Positions 45,461-58,955 of a DNA stretch of 64,000 nt are shown here, one piece after another. The stretch comes from Platycnemis pennipes. Its lineage: Eukaryota; Arthropoda; Insecta; Odonata; Platycnemididae. Position numbers and translations under genes: made by a program. The stretch is taken from the NCBI GenBank assembly GCA_933228895.1, contig OW121855.1, positions 46,514,698-46,578,697 of the forward strand, given 5' to 3'. The notes under the pieces were generated by a model that did no database searches, was not told the origin of the DNA, and was given only the letters and a program-made list of their open reading frames with translations. Every line of letters starts with the position of its first letter. Positions within the stretch are counted from its first letter, which is position 1.

Positions 45461-45700
45461 CCGATAAAACATTCCGTCTCCTACTCGCCGACTCCACAAG
45501 GCGAGTAATAATCCCCTCAGCCCTCCTCCCTATTTTCCGCAGCGTTTTCCTCCATCGCGACGCCGCGCCGCCAGAGACTGGTCGGCGACGCCTGGGCGGA
45601 CGCCGTAATTCGAGGCACGGCCGCCAGGAGTCCCTGGCGTCGCGGTCGATTGGCCGTGCGAAACCTTCACCCAATTTCGCGTCTATTTAACAAGTGCTGA
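45461..45700. other. CpG-rich island with nested hairpin
   Basis: GC- and CpG-rich (cgcgacgccgcgccgccag near 45556). CGCCAGG (45622-45628) and CCTGGCG (45633-45639) form a perfect 7-bp hairpin, enclosed by GCACGGC (45615-45621) and GCCGTGC (45653-45659). Overlapping frames on both strands (87-88 codons) cannot be distinguished. This is the most exon- or promoter-like spot in the window by composition, but I have no protein match. Confidence 0.45.
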
Positions 45701-45830
45701 AACCTCCCCGCCTCCCCCGGGAAACCCCGTCCCGTGAAAATTGCTTCCGTCTCTCGAACTTTTTTTCTTCTTTTCCTCCACGTCGCACTCCGCGATCTTC
45801 TTTGAGTAAACGTCGAAGTTCACGCTCTAA
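45701..45830. other. Pyrimidine-rich stretch
   Basis: Continuation of the island with C/T-rich plus strand; no gene recognised. Confidence 0.5.
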
Positions 45831-48199
45831 TTTAATGACGGCAATGTTCACTGGTCTTTACGCCAATGGAAAGACTGTTTCGACGATCCGTTTCAGAATT
45901 ATTTTATCACGATAAAGGCTTTGGTCATCAAAAATAAAACGACTCCAGGGCTTATCTATCGTTATTTAGGGCAAAAGGCGGAATGGTGAGTTTGTCCGTA
46001 ATCACGGAACGCCAGTTGGAGCATTCGTCTAGCAAATTGATTGATATTGAAGCATATGTCTACACTTTAGGGATACTAGTTACAAACCTTGTAAATATAT
46101 TGAGTAAAAGATTTTAATATGGTGTTTATTTCCTGGGAAACAATTATATTCCATGTTTAAAGAAGTCCCTTGTTAGTACTTAGCTTAACTTAGCTTTTTA
46201 TCTTGGATCTGTCATATATTTTTATTTATGACCATGATATTACTTCCATTTGTCGAATCTTTTAATACAGATATGTCATTCCATATCAAGAGAATTTTAA
46301 TCAAGAAAACAATAGCTAAGTTTCAGGTGATATATATCACTATTACCTATAAGAGTTCGCTAGATTAGGCTTCACGTAATAGATGTGAGATATACTATTT
46401 GAAACAAAAGCAGTACGGTTTCATGTGAAATGTTTTCTGCAAAATGCTTGCTTGAATATGGATTCCAATCGGTTTGGCGGAAGTATCCAGAAAATTTATT
46501 TTCCTTCATGAAAGTTTCAGCTGGCCTTTGAGGGATGTTTTTCCTACTTTTTGCCTTTTGACATAGTGCTGCTTTGTGAGAACGGAAAACTACTTTTACT
46601 TGTAAATAGAAAAATGTGACTTTATTCAAAAATTTCGCGCCGTAATTTCTTTATTTTTTAGCTGATAGTGAGGTGGTATCATTTGAGAGCAAAGTCCCCC
46701 TTTCATTTCATATCTCTAAACACAGTCGGTCAAGGTGGGACAACTAGAAATGCAACCTAATGTGTTCATTTCACGAGTCGTTTCGCTTATTTTTTGGTAA
46801 GTTGTACGGTCAGTGACATTAAGCACTTAATTATAGATTGAAATCCGTGAGTTCTGTTGAAAATCAGACCAGTTTTTGCAGTGCATTTTTTCTTATCCCT
46901 TTCCATTCCATTCAAGAGTTTTCAGTATATACTGGAAAGGAAGCCATTAATTTGTGCGTACTCAAATACGATCATTACCCTTACACTCACTATGCTAATA
47001 TATTTCTCAGGGTTGCACTACCGTCTTATCTCTTTGTGAGGCATGGAATTCCTATTACTATAACTGTATTTCCACGCGCTTTCATTAGTAGCACTTAGTT
47101 AGAAGAGGATAGTGATTCATTGATATTTAGAATACGAAAACTACAGTTAATTTCTCTACCTCTGAGTTTCTTTCTCTGTTTTCTGTATTAAGATATTTCC
47201 AACAGCGACTTTATCCGATCAAAATGATTTCTTTGGCAGAAAATTGCTACTTCCGAAGCATGAATGCCTTGATGCTGGACTGAATGGAAACATGATATTC
47301 CGGCAAAACGTTTTGGAATTTCGTCCCTTCCACCGTGTTCGCAAATAAAAAGCACTTTTCACCAGTCAACGCATGTTTTTAATTTACAGATGATTTCAGC
47401 GGTTTAAATCGTCAATTTCATGGCACTTTGCCTGTTGCTTGCATACAACGGTACAAGGTTATTTTTATTGCTTCTATATACTAACTTCAATACATGCGTA
47501 TGTCATTCCTTTAGCGTGTTGAACTTTCATCATGGTGTAGATTAAAGTTGATTTCGTTTTGGACATTAATTCTCAGACAAGTGTTTTAAGCATCCCAAGC
47601 ACTGCTCATTTCTGTCCATACAATTTTATTACGGTTTACAACTTTACAAGTATTACAACTCTCTACATAATACTGATGTAACCGCAAATAGTTTATGCTG
47701 CTGCTATTGCTAACTTCTAATGGTAGTTAAAATAGCTCAAACATGAGTTACGAATGTAATTGAAAATATTATTATAGTGTTCTACTATGAATTGTAGATA
47801 TTCTCTTATCATAAAGGACAGGAATGCAAGTCTTGTCTGCTCTCCTTTTATGAAGCATTCGATTATTGAGAAGTAAATACCCTGATTGCTATTTTCTGTC
47901 CAAGCATTTATAAAATATGACAAGTATTAATCGTTAACTGAGTTTTTAGTCGCACTCCTCGAGAAGCCATTGGGTGATGGGTGGAGGTGAGATAGATTCC
48001 CGCTCATGGTAGTCATGCCGAGAAACCAGAGGCCTGAATCGTCCGACAGTTCCAAACACCCTCAATCAACCTCATATCCAGAGGTTTTAAAGGATTATCG
48101 CCGCATCCTTAGCCTCACTGAGACCTTCCTCCCAAAGGGTCCGGAGCAATTGGCAAAAGACCACTCACGTAACCTCTTTCAAGTGAGGGGCGCCCAGAA
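45831..48199. other. Unannotated DNA
   Basis: 2.4 kb with no recognised gene. The last 250 bp (47960-48199) are less AT-rich and open on the plus strand for 65 codons (48006-48203), without a known motif. Confidence 0.5.
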
Positions 48200-48690
48200 G
48201 TGATCTCGCCTCTAATCACAACCCCAGCTCTTTTAGACTTGAGCCTCCCATATCGCCTTCTCCTTTCCTCTTTATCCCGAGCAGGCGCCAGGCTAACACA
48301 TCCACTGGCCGCTACCGCACGTACCTCTATCTCACTCGCTCCCTCCCACCTTCTTTTCCTCCGAGTATTCCCTCCCTCGCCCCTTTCCCTCCCACTCGCC
48401 CAGCCCAGCTCCCATTAATCATCGTACGTGTGAGACCGCCTCAAGGCGATATCTCCACCGCTCTCCCCCTTATCCCCCGCCCGGATCACGCTGCGTCCAT
48501 ACAAAATCTCCAGAGTCTCGCACTCTCCCAAAGCCACTCTTCTCTCTCCCTCTTTCACTCTTCTTTTTCCTTTTCGTTCTCCCTTTTCACGCTCGGTCCA
48601 TTTACTATCCCTTTCGCTTTCATGGGCTGAGTAAGTTTCCCCATCGGCAGTCCGGCTCGGATCCTCGCTCTCCTCATCAAAATCGTGAGA
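48200..48690. other. Pyrimidine-rich island 6
   Basis: Plus-strand C/T-rich with CpG; frames are low complexity on both strands. Confidence 0.55.
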
Positions 48691-51360
48691 TTGAACCATA
48701 CGATACCTAATTTCTATAGCCTGTTCTTAAATAGAAACAGCTGTTTATTTTTTTAGTCAATTCTCTCCGTTTCCGGATAGGTTGCAACCGAGTCAATGGT
48801 TATCAGGAGATTAGTTCTTCATTCATCCATGGTGACTGCAATGATAGCATTCGCTATGAAGGACATGTTGATCATCATGTCATCACCATTCGTGGACTAT
48901 CGTGTCAATCACATAACTATGATGACTCATTAAGTCTTAATCATTCACTCGATTACCTTCCTCTTCGCTGAATGATGCAATGAACTCTGCATCAATGGAT
49001 GCAGTATATCTTCTAATGGAGCTTACACAATACGAGCCTCTGATATGCTGGTTACTCATTTAATGTTTTCATCAGGCATTGGTTGCATCCCTTTATATTT
49101 TAACTTGATATTAGTTTCAAGTTCAATTGCGATTCAAGTGTAATGGGTTCTCGAAAAATGCAAATGAATAAATAGCTGAATATTATCTTTTTTACCGCAA
49201 AAAATACCCAAACAACCCTGTTCCTTCCACTTTGCCTTGGTTTTTCAAGCAGTTCATCTGGGTTAGTTCAGAATTTACGATATTTCACCTCGCCAGTGGC
49301 AATAATGATAATGCTGCAAATGTTTCAGTAGCAGTGGGTAAAAAAGCTGTCATTACGGAAAGAGCTCGTAAGAAAATGCCTCAGATGCCTGTTGAATGTC
49401 GAGAGTCACCGATTGAAAAATATATTGATTAATATCTGCATTTTTCATTTTTATAACACGTATATAGTTGGCGTTCATATAATTTTGACAGGTCTCACAT
49501 ATATTTTAATATGCTGCCAATGGTATATTTTCCATAGGTACCTATACATTTTCCATTTATGGAACTTATGTAGACGCCTTGCCCCACTTTTTTCTTGCCA
49601 ATGAGGAGAACAAATTCTTTACATCATTTGGAATTCACCATAAGCCCATTAATTAAAACGTATCCTACGTATATTCATATTATGTATTTTATTAATGGAA
49701 TCAAATGTATTTGTTTCCTCTCAATCCATCTCATTTTGGTAAAATAATTTGACCCTACTATATTTCATATGCCTATGAAACTTGAATTAAACATGTCAAT
49801 GAAACATCGATTTGAACTTAAGCTGGCTACTCTACGGAAACGTTGTTAAATCATCAGAATACTACTTTGTTTTGTTTTACAACATTTATCCGTTGTGATT
49901 TATTCATGGAGCAGATGTATATTCTAAGGTCGTGAAAAGTGGTAAACACGCATTAGGTACCTTCTGATTTCAATATGCGAAAAATGAAATCAAATCATAA
50001 TTTCATATTTATTGCTAATACTAATTGGATAGGGAGTTCATAAAAGACTACCCTGACTGATAGAACACCACTAATAATAATTTATTCATATTCGTGTTTG
50101 CATGCATTATGTGGCTTTAGAGATTATTCCTTCCGATATCTTCTTTAAAAAATAATTATAAATATGATTGGCCATCACTTCAATTTATTAAAGGTGTTGC
50201 AAGAGAATGTATTTTTTATCTCCCTTAGCAAATCCGAACCAAATAAATTTTGTTAATTTATTGTATTTATGTTCGTGTTGGCTAGTCTGCCGAATTGTAT
50301 CCTTGGAGGTATTTTTCCGTACATCATACCTGTTTCAGCGAGCATCTATCTATTTAGTCTGAACACATTGCCCTAATGTTGACCTTACTTTGAAGGAAAC
50401 AAAAAATATTAAAAAATACTTTAATCAAATATATTAATGAAAAAATCCTTCATGTATGTCATGTATACGTTTAAATTCCGGGCATTTAAGTTTTTATTAA
50501 TGATGCAATTTTTACCGTTAATAAATGTGAAATGCAACAGTAAAATACCTACTTTGAACATTATCAAGCAGGTGAAGATTTATAGACAAATTTTCTGCCC
50601 TTCAGCAAATTTATGAACACGTATTAATCATATACACATTAGATATCTCTGTGGTTGATTACTAGTTTGATATTCTACATTCCGCTCGGGGAGTTTTAAC
50701 TACTTTGCCAAGATAGCATTTTAAATTGTAAAATATGCCGCACTCAGATATAGAAGTTGTCAAATTTGCAAAGATCTCCCGTTTCGCCATTTCCTGTAGT
50801 TTAATTTTATCACAAAATCTACTGCATTATATTTGGTCATTTTAATTTACAATACTAATGAATAATTTCTATATTATTGAAATATGCTAAAGAATACATA
50901 TCCTATGGAAGAAATGATCTTTTGATGTAAAAGGCATTATTGTCCTTTTAAGTCCTAAACGATATAACACTCTTTTTACAATTATTTCAAAAGCTAGCAG
51001 GTTCCAGCCTTCTTTACAACTTCTTAGCTGTATTCACTACCCTATTCATTTTTACCACACATTCACTGGTAGTTTTAGTACTGGTTGGTCTTTCGTGAAT
51101 CGTGATTATCGTCAAGAAGACAAAGAAAAAAGGTTGACTCTTTATGAGCAAATAAATATTTGTTCATTTTACAGCAGAGGTAGTGAGAAACGTGAAAGCA
51201 GACTGAGTTTTACTAATCATTTCTTGACCAGTTATTTGTTAAATTTGAAGTATTTTTATGCGTAGAAAATTAGATAGTATCATTTCTGTTATTAAAACTT
51301 ACAAATTGTGGTGTTAAGTTATTCAGATGGACGTTATCCTACCTCTGACAAACACTTAAT
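48691..51360. other. Unannotated AT-rich DNA
   Basis: 2.7 kb of strongly AT-rich DNA without a recognised gene, element or RNA. Confidence 0.55.
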
Positions 51361-51720
51361 GCCCAGTTTCTCATCACTTCCGCGGCTCAACCCTTGAATC
51401 CTCCACATCTCGCCGCAATCCATCCAAATGCTTTTTTCTTTGCTACAGCATCGTACAAAACGCCGCCTTTACACGCAGCCGCTCGTCCTTCCTCCACTCT
51501 CCCACTCATCCGTTTTCATCTCATCTTCCCTTTTCACCGACTTCTCGTCTCTTTCATTCCCTTTTCTTTCCCCTTCCTCGGTTCTCTCCCTCCACCCATC
51601 CCATTCTTTCTGTGTCCCGATGAACGAGATTGATGCCTGAGGTGTAGTCTCACTGGCGCCTCCACACTCTCGTTTTTCTCTCTCCCTCTCTCTCGCCTAT
51701 TTTTTTACCGTCTCTTCGGA
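51361..51720. other. Pyrimidine-rich island 7
   Basis: C/T-rich plus strand (ctctctccctctctctcgcc near 51677); two overlapping low-complexity plus-strand frames of 70-79 codons that I do not call. Confidence 0.55.
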
Positions 51721-53015
51721 GACTCTGTCTAATCCAATCGAGAATAAAAAATGAAAGTTTCGGAAGCCGAGGCTGGGAGAAAAGAACTGCGACGAATTAA
51801 AATTAATTGTCACCATCGATCGAGTGTTTTCCCTCACTCAATACGCACGTCCGAACGCATTTTATTTATTTATTTTTTTCTCTCGCGTCTGCGGTAGGCA
51901 CTTGGTTGGTAAGTATTGATATGACTTCGCGGTTTCACCAGCGCTTCCACCAGCTCGGTTTGTCGCGTGCTGAGATTTTTTTTCAAACCTGTATCCCATT
52001 GGCTAGGTTACGAATTGATGAAAGGTGGAATCGTCATGCAAATTAAACAACTCTCACAAAAAGGCATTCTTCAGAACGATATTGGGTATTCCTCATAATA
52101 TATGTGAATAGCTCCTCTAGATAAACGTGACACGATGAATTTGATATACACTCACTAGAGCCTTGACTCTGACTAGCTTCACCCGAGGTGTCAAGATCAA
52201 GTAGGAGCCTTTTTAAAGCAGGATATAATCCTGCTAATAATTTATACTTAAGAGTTGAGCTCGCATTCTAGGAAAATATTTCTCTGACTCGAGAGAGTAA
52301 AAGCTGATATTTTGAGGAGTAGAATAAAAATACTTTTCACAATGTATGCTCTTGTACTATTCAGGAACAACCTATATGTCGTGCTTCAAACAATAAAAAT
52401 ATAGAAAATGAAAAACGAGGGAAAGTTTTAGTCTCACTCCCGATTTGGTATCATAGCCATATCTGTAATTATGGCGTCGAAGCAATTTACTTTTTTACAA
52501 GGGAAAATTCCTGTGCCTGATGAGTTTGATCTACTCCTCATTTTTACACATTTGAAGCTCAGCTCTATCACTCGAGAATATGCGTTAAATTAAAAACATC
52601 TTTAAGATAACCCACAAGTTTAAAAGCACCACAGTAAATGTACATTAAAAAATTCATTTTATCAATTCCCGTGGGCGTAAACTCTTTAGCAACTGAAAGA
52701 ACCGTGAGGCGTGGAGGGAGAACAATTCATGCGGAAAAAAGATGGTTCTCGAAGGGAAGATTATAATTTTAAGTCCATCTAATACAATTTGAAAAAGTGT
52801 AGTACCAAGAAAGAACATTAAGTTAGAAGCAATGCCTTTCTGTCTGATTTGGGATGGAAGAAGTCGTCGCACTCAGGTTTTCATTTCTTTAAGGAATATT
52901 CAGAAAAAATTAATGAAAAATGTCCTATGCGGGCAAATTCTTTCTGCAAGAACAATAAAATTTCTAGCAGTAGTTTATTTCTGGCTAGGACATCTCTCTC
53001 AGTGATAGTAACTTT
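51721..53015. other. Unannotated DNA
   Basis: No gene recognised. The minus-strand frames at 52654-52872 and 52881-53102 have no known motif; the second partly overlaps the antisense of the plus-strand LINE remnant. Confidence 0.5.
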
Positions 53016-53020
53016 CTCCT

Positions 53021-53215
53021 GTTGAAAAATTCTTGAGGCGCGATGCTCTATTGAAGACAGTCGTCGATAGAAAAGGGAATGACAGTAATCGCAGATTGGC
53101 ATAGATGAGAAATCTTATGAATAACTTGTGGTCAGAAATTGTGTCAGCATGTAGTGCTTTTCTGATAGAGGAATCGAGAGGAGAGCTTCGTCAAACCTAG
53201 TCAGTGATGACAATG
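53021..53215 (+). pseudogene. LINE RT ORF C-terminal tail, plus strand
   Basis: The plus-strand frame from 53021 reads VEKFLRRDALLKTVVDRK, then NRRLA, a stop, and MRNLMNNLWSEIVS, corresponding to the LRHDALLKTVxEG...RGRPRxxYxxQxxxDV tail of RTE-related LINEs. In the adjacent frame the end reads RRASSNLVSDD, matching the closing WRASSNQSxDD. One stop and one frameshift. Same protein region as the minus-strand fragment at 43.6 kb. Confidence 0.65.
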
Positions 53216-56200
53216 GTGAGTTATTTTTTCGTTGCAATCAAGAATATTAGTTGTATAGGGCCATAACCGAAAAATTGGTAATATTTCGGATGCATATATT
53301 CAAACTTTCTTGCCCGTGGTTGAATTCTTCCACTTCTTAATTTCCAAGCGTTCGAGATTGTATACCGGCAGGTACAGAACTCAAGTGAAATTTCAGGGCC
53401 TTTGCCATATGATATTCTGAACATATCAACGTTAGGACTCCTTCCATAAAATTGGATATTTTTTAGACGTCCTGGCAGCACCATCTTAAGAGCTCCCTTA
53501 TGCAAAACCCGATTTCCCTACCACTCTTCCTCCATATCCTCCACGTAATAATTACCATTCTCCTCCCGGCCTTCAGCGCCTTTAAATGCGAGACCAATTT
53601 AATACTGCAGAACTCCATTCAGATATTTAAAATTACTTTCAAAAAAGTCATTAATTTCTTATAAGTAGGTGCTAAAGCTAGTCACGACATGGACCTAGCT
53701 TTTTGTTTATTGTAGAATCTTAGTTTATATCACTTCACAAAATAATCAAGAAGGAAATTGATTGAATAAAGGAGAAAGAAGAATAGGAATTATTGCTCTA
53801 GGATGTGTGCCCTCTAAGAAAGAAAACAATTTACAGCAAGATTTAATAGGTAATTTGGAGCTCCAGATTAATAAAGCATAAGGTTTTCAAAGAAAAATAG
53901 TTAATTTGGAGAAAGAAGAAATTACCACAGTTTAAACTGTGGTCAAGAGCAATTTGTTTTTTCTTAGCAAATGTTGTTTAAATAGCACGCAATCTTGTCC
54001 CCGTTTTAATTTTGAAGACCAGACAAGAAAGTTGGCCTTGAAATATGTAGTTAAAAATGTCCATGACTTTTAAAAGCTACAGAGAGAGAATGGTGTCGAT
54101 TGCCATATTTTTTGCCAAATCTGAGAGTTTTTAAAATAAAAATACCCGTATTTTTCCATTTTTCGTACCGTCAATTAGTTATCGAGTTATAAGTGATGAA
54201 AAACGGATGTTTTTAACCCTTTCGTATACATGGGCGTGCATGCGACTTAGTACGTTATCCACTTCGTCCAGTCACAACTGAGCCCGCTAAGCTACTTCGC
54301 CTTATCACAATGAGGGATACACTCCTGACTTTGCCAAAGGATGTGGTTACGACAGGATCAGTGCAAGCAGACCTTCCGACTCCCCTCCCCACTCCCTTCC
54401 CTTTCCCTAAAAAGCAGTCAAGGACGGGGGGTGGGTGACGTAGGAAGTCTCAAAGCAGCTTATTGGGTGGGTGTCACCTTTTGCTTATTTTAGATTTTTT
54501 ATTCATAAGTTAATGGCTACGGTTGGAAGATTAATTTTTTCACTAAAATTCATTTTTCGTTTCCATCTAACGATTTATTGCACAAAATTGCGATTTTGGT
54601 TTCGAGGAAATCCCTCCATTTTGGTTTTAGAATTTACTTTATCAAATATTCCAATGTTATTCTTCAATAGTCTGAATAATTAATTCATTCTTGTCGGTAA
54701 ATTAATAATTAATTAGTTCCTTGATGGGCATTCCAAATAGGAATATGGTATGCGAATTCTAGTGCGTCCAAGCCCGATATATGGAAGTTGTTAAGATTAA
54801 AAAGCTTCCCTATTGTTAAACATGCGCGAAGAAAATATGAGCAGCGCTTTCTCCAGTTTTAAGAAGGCTGAAACATTCTCCTGCACGAACATACTCAACA
54901 GTTTGATGCTTTTCCCCAGATACGGAGGAAACCGGCTCGCTACTTTTGGAGGGTATAAATAGAAGGAGAAGGAGCATAAAACGCTGCAGCGAATAAATAA
55001 TATCATGTGACCCAGGCCAGGTTCAAAATCCCACTCTTCTGCTCTATTTCCACACCAAAATTGGAGTTACCGGAGGGGGAAATGCTTCTCGAGCACGCTA
55101 TGGTTTTGTCATTGTCCAATTCTCTGCGGGGTCGGAGAGAAAGAGCCCGAGTAGGTAGGAGCTGAGATCTTTCTTTCTCCATGGCTTATCTCACGGGTAA
55201 CCTACCAACATTACCTCTGCTCTGATTATCTCACTAACAAGATAAATGCGTAAAGCGATATCCTCACCAAAAGCCTTCCGAAAGAAATGGGTGCATCCTG
55301 TTCTACAATTTATTGAAACTGTAGGAATACCGTTGCAGATTTTTAGCTCGTATAAAGCAAAGTAAAGATGATGATTCTTGTTCTTGAAAATGAAACAAAA
55401 ATCAGTAAATATACGGTCTCGAACTTCATTTCCTTCATCCCCGATATCATATACGTAGCTACCTGAGCTGATGAAGTCAATCCGCTATTAAAATATCGGT
55501 TATGGACCAAAGGTTTAAGAATATACTGCAATAAAAATGGAAATAGATAATTTTTATACCCTATTTTGGTTTATTTTGAAGAAGTAATGTTATTTATTAT
55601 AAATTATTGAACTCTTTGGTGCAAGAAGATCTGTGGCAATATTAGGAACTCTTAAATTTATTCCATGATCGAATTCTTTACGGTAGACTTCGTTGATATA
55701 CAGCATATATAGAACCGGCTTGTAAAAATTATATTCTTAGCAAGTTTCTAAGGTCAGGTTATGAGCTAACGATGGTGCTTTCCATTGGAACTGTTCAAGT
55801 CTTACGTTTTTAAATCTTCAGAAATCGTATTCTACTTATATAAAACAGTGGTAATCCCTTTATTGGACATCTCAGTAAGGATTGCGAATGAACTAAAACT
55901 CCATATTTTTGTTGTTTCCCAACACCCCTTAGATATATGGTTAACTTATGTTCAACTGATCTAAACTTCCTCCTCTTCCTTCTACCTGCTGTAGTAAAGA
56001 TCATTTTTATGAGATTTTTTCATTAACACAGACATGCTTTGTGCAAACAATGTAATGCAATGTATCTCAAAACATTTTTTCGAAAGATACTGCCAAAATG
56101 ACTGATAAGGGAGTACATCAACCTTATGCATTAGAATGGAAGGGGGTAAAAAAGTAATGCTTAATAAATGAAGGAGAATGAAATATATCATTCGCAAATA

Positions 56201-58680
56201 TTTTATATAGGGAAATGATATAATTAGCTTGAATTACATGATTTTGGAATTAAATTTTATTCCAACATTGGTGATAATGTATTCCAACAGCCCAAATTTT
56301 AACATCATCAAAGAACCAGTCCTTTAAATTTCTGCATAGGACCCATTCTGCATTCCAAACTACAAGCTTCGTTTTACAAGATATTAGAAACAAATGTTTT
56401 TCAGTTATTCCTTAAATAAGTTGTCTCTGGTATTCAAACATCTTCATCAAATTAATAACAGATTGCATTATGTCCATTTATCGGCAGCCATGAGGAATTT
56501 CCTCTTTTTTGATGTATAACAGAGTTAGCTAAGAAATGGTTAGCTTAAAATGAATAAAATAACTCAATACAGCTACAAATTATCCATTTCATAACTAGGC
56601 ATCAGAGAGAGCTGTAGATGTAAGGGAAATAAGTGAGTGTTAAGAAAGGAAATAGCGTTTTAAATCCTTGTAGTAAATTGTTCGATAAATTAATTTTTGG
56701 CCAAGGATTCTACAGAGGGAGTATGAATCACCTCGCCTTGGCATAATTTCAGCGCCTTACAATGGAATTATTTGGCGAAGGCTCAACCTCAACAGGTTGC
56801 TGGCAGCCTTTTATAAATGTCCCCTTAAGTACCACCTAATACTTCAGCGCTAATAGGGTATCTTTTTCAATATGCCACCACTCGATCCGCTGAAATTAGG
56901 TCGAGGGGATACGAGTAGCACTGCGAAGGCCAAATATGGTGGTTATTTCATAGTGCTTCAGCTTTCATTACAGCAGTTGACTTAAGCAAAAGATACCATT
57001 TGAAGAGTAATAATTTATTGTACAGCAAGCATTCTTCTCCTTGATCAATACAGTACCATTTTGTATTTGAATTATTTTAACTTCCAGGCATTACTCATAG
57101 GGTTTGTTTCTATAAGGTTTTCGTTGTCGGCTATTTTTTTTTAGATATTGCAGTAATATTGATAATTAATAAATAGTAACTGAGTTTATAAGATCCATCG
57201 ATTTTCAAAAGGCAAATTTACGACAAATTATTTTATTTGCGATTGCCGTTACCTCATTGGCTATTGGCGATGCCTCGTATTATCATATCCTGTTATGAGT
57301 GAATTCCTAACAAATTATATTATTTGATGCCAAAAGTAGATTTTGAAGACTATGGATGATGAAGGAAGTTTAGGATATTGATACACTGCGTAAATATTTT
57401 TAATACCAACATCATTATTATAAACATCTCAGAGTAGTGCAGAAATAAGTGCATTGCTGCATGTTATAATTTTTAGTGTCTAACAGTATTAATATTAATT
57501 ATACTCCTCACTTGTATTGGCTCAATCAGCCGCGAACCGTGCTATGTTAAACCATGTTTCCTTGTACAAATAACCGTTGATTTATTTCTTTATTCAATGC
57601 AGGTTAAGTAACGACATAAAAGACCACACTTAGAGTTTACACCCCCTTCTTTGCAAGTAACCTGCAGGATATACTTCCTATCTAGCCGTATGTCTTATTT
57701 CGTGGTACTAAAGAGCAATTTCTCTGTCATCATTTTTTTCTCTGTCTCAAGTTATCTTTCTTCGTCATTATAGGACGTAGCCGACTGCTAGCGTATTTAA
57801 AGATGGATGGTTGATAGGGTTTCATGGCAGTGCAGGGATGGTGAAGAAATGAGAGTCGGCATTAAACTGCTCGAAACAAAATGCACCAATCCGTACACAG
57901 TTTAATGTACCGTGCAGACGAAGTAGTGAACTAAAGATGATCTTTGCATACCAATCAAGTAAAAATCCGAAGAGGTACCGCAAAGAAATATTCAATAAAT
58001 CCAACACTTAACCCCGGAGTCTAGGGATGTAAAATCAGTGCGTTAGTCAATACTCCAACACAAGTTGTTTATTGTCTATTTTATTTGTCTTTTAACGCTT
58101 ATACTTCACGGTTGACATCCTTAATCCTTTAAATGTGATAAAAAACGTTATATTTTAGTAAATTAGTAAACATCACTGTATCTATCAGAAGATTTGTCAA
58201 GCAAGCATAAGGATTGTAGGAATATAATTTAATAACCTTAATAATCCGTCCCTCAACACTGGTCTTGAACTTGATCGTGAGCCAAAACAATTTTTCCAAA
58301 TTACTGCAATTACAATTAATCCATCCTGAATCTGAAATATGGATTTTTATGTGTATACTCTGCGTAAATTGCCTTGGTTGTGTAGGTGGCGGTTGAGGAT
58401 GAGGTTACTGGTGTGAAGACGAATCCCCTTCCACAAAAGCAGCAACGAAGACTGATTTTGCGATTTTCTGCACTCTTTTTGGGTGGATCATCACTCAATT
58501 TGTTATCTGTTTTGCAAACAAGAAATCCATCTATATTTTTTGCTAGCATAATTTTTCTGCGGTACAGCGCTGCATTGAAAAGACAAATTGCTTAATTGAC
58601 CATAATTTTGTTTGGGTTTTCTTCTCTTCAAATTGCTGCATTTCACGCAAATTATTACAAGTCCTCTGTCTGAGCGCTGG
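53216..58680. other. Unannotated DNA
   Basis: 5.5 kb without a recognised gene. Seen and not called: a 94-codon minus-strand frame at 53221-53505, a TATA-like ggtataaatag at 54954-54964, an inverted tgcaggtta pair near 57600 and 57658, and overlapping frames near 58316-58595. None has a family match. Confidence 0.5.
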
Positions 58681-58686
58681 AAATAG

Positions 58687-58739
58687 TGACCTCCTCACTC
58701 GTCCCCTGACCTCACCTATTAGACGGTGACCTCAGGTCA
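58687..58739. promoter_or_regulatory. Cluster of TGACCT/AGGTCA half-sites at 20-bp spacing
   Basis: TGACCT begins at 58687, 58707 and 58727, exactly 20 bp apart, and AGGTCA at 58734-58739 makes the last one an everted pair inside the perfect palindrome GGTGACCTCAGGTCACC. AGGTCA is the half-site of many nuclear receptors. Whether any receptor binds here is unknown, and no gene start is evident nearby. Confidence 0.35.
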
Positions 58740-58943
58740 CCTTCTATTACCTTTAAAATCCACATACTCGTTACTTGTATTCGGTGTATGTTTCAACAAC
58801 TTACGATGTAACTGCCTAAAATATAACTAAAATAAACCAGCTAATTATTTTTCATTAACCCACATTAGTTATATCTTTTCCACCTTTTCTAGCATTTTGG
58901 ACCTTTTGTTCCTTATTACAGTATCTTTGCTACAGCAGCAGCC
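58740..58943. other. Unannotated DNA
   Basis: Nothing recognised. Confidence 0.5.
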
Positions 58944-58945
58944 TA

Positions 58946-58955
58946 TATAGTCCCT
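58946..58955. repeat. Target-site duplication, left copy
   Basis: TATAGTCCCT, repeated at 59120-59129, flanking the second hammerhead-type insertion. Confidence 0.65.

Noticed and set aside
46000..46045. cgccagttggagcattcgtctagc as a tRNA D-arm/A box
   Set aside because: No B box follows at tRNA distance.
54225..54310. A-box-like strings on the minus strand (gtagcttagcgggctcag; acgaagtggataacg)
   Set aside because: No B box at the right distance, so a tRNA or SINE head could not be supported.
55008..55045. B-box-like aggttcaaaatccc on the plus strand
   Set aside because: One base too long for a B box and no upstream A box.
58316..58595. Overlapping 69- and 77-codon frames on opposite strands, one with a CCFCGRGF string
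   Set aside because: A single Cys-rich string is not enough for a zinc finger, and the frames are antisense to each other.
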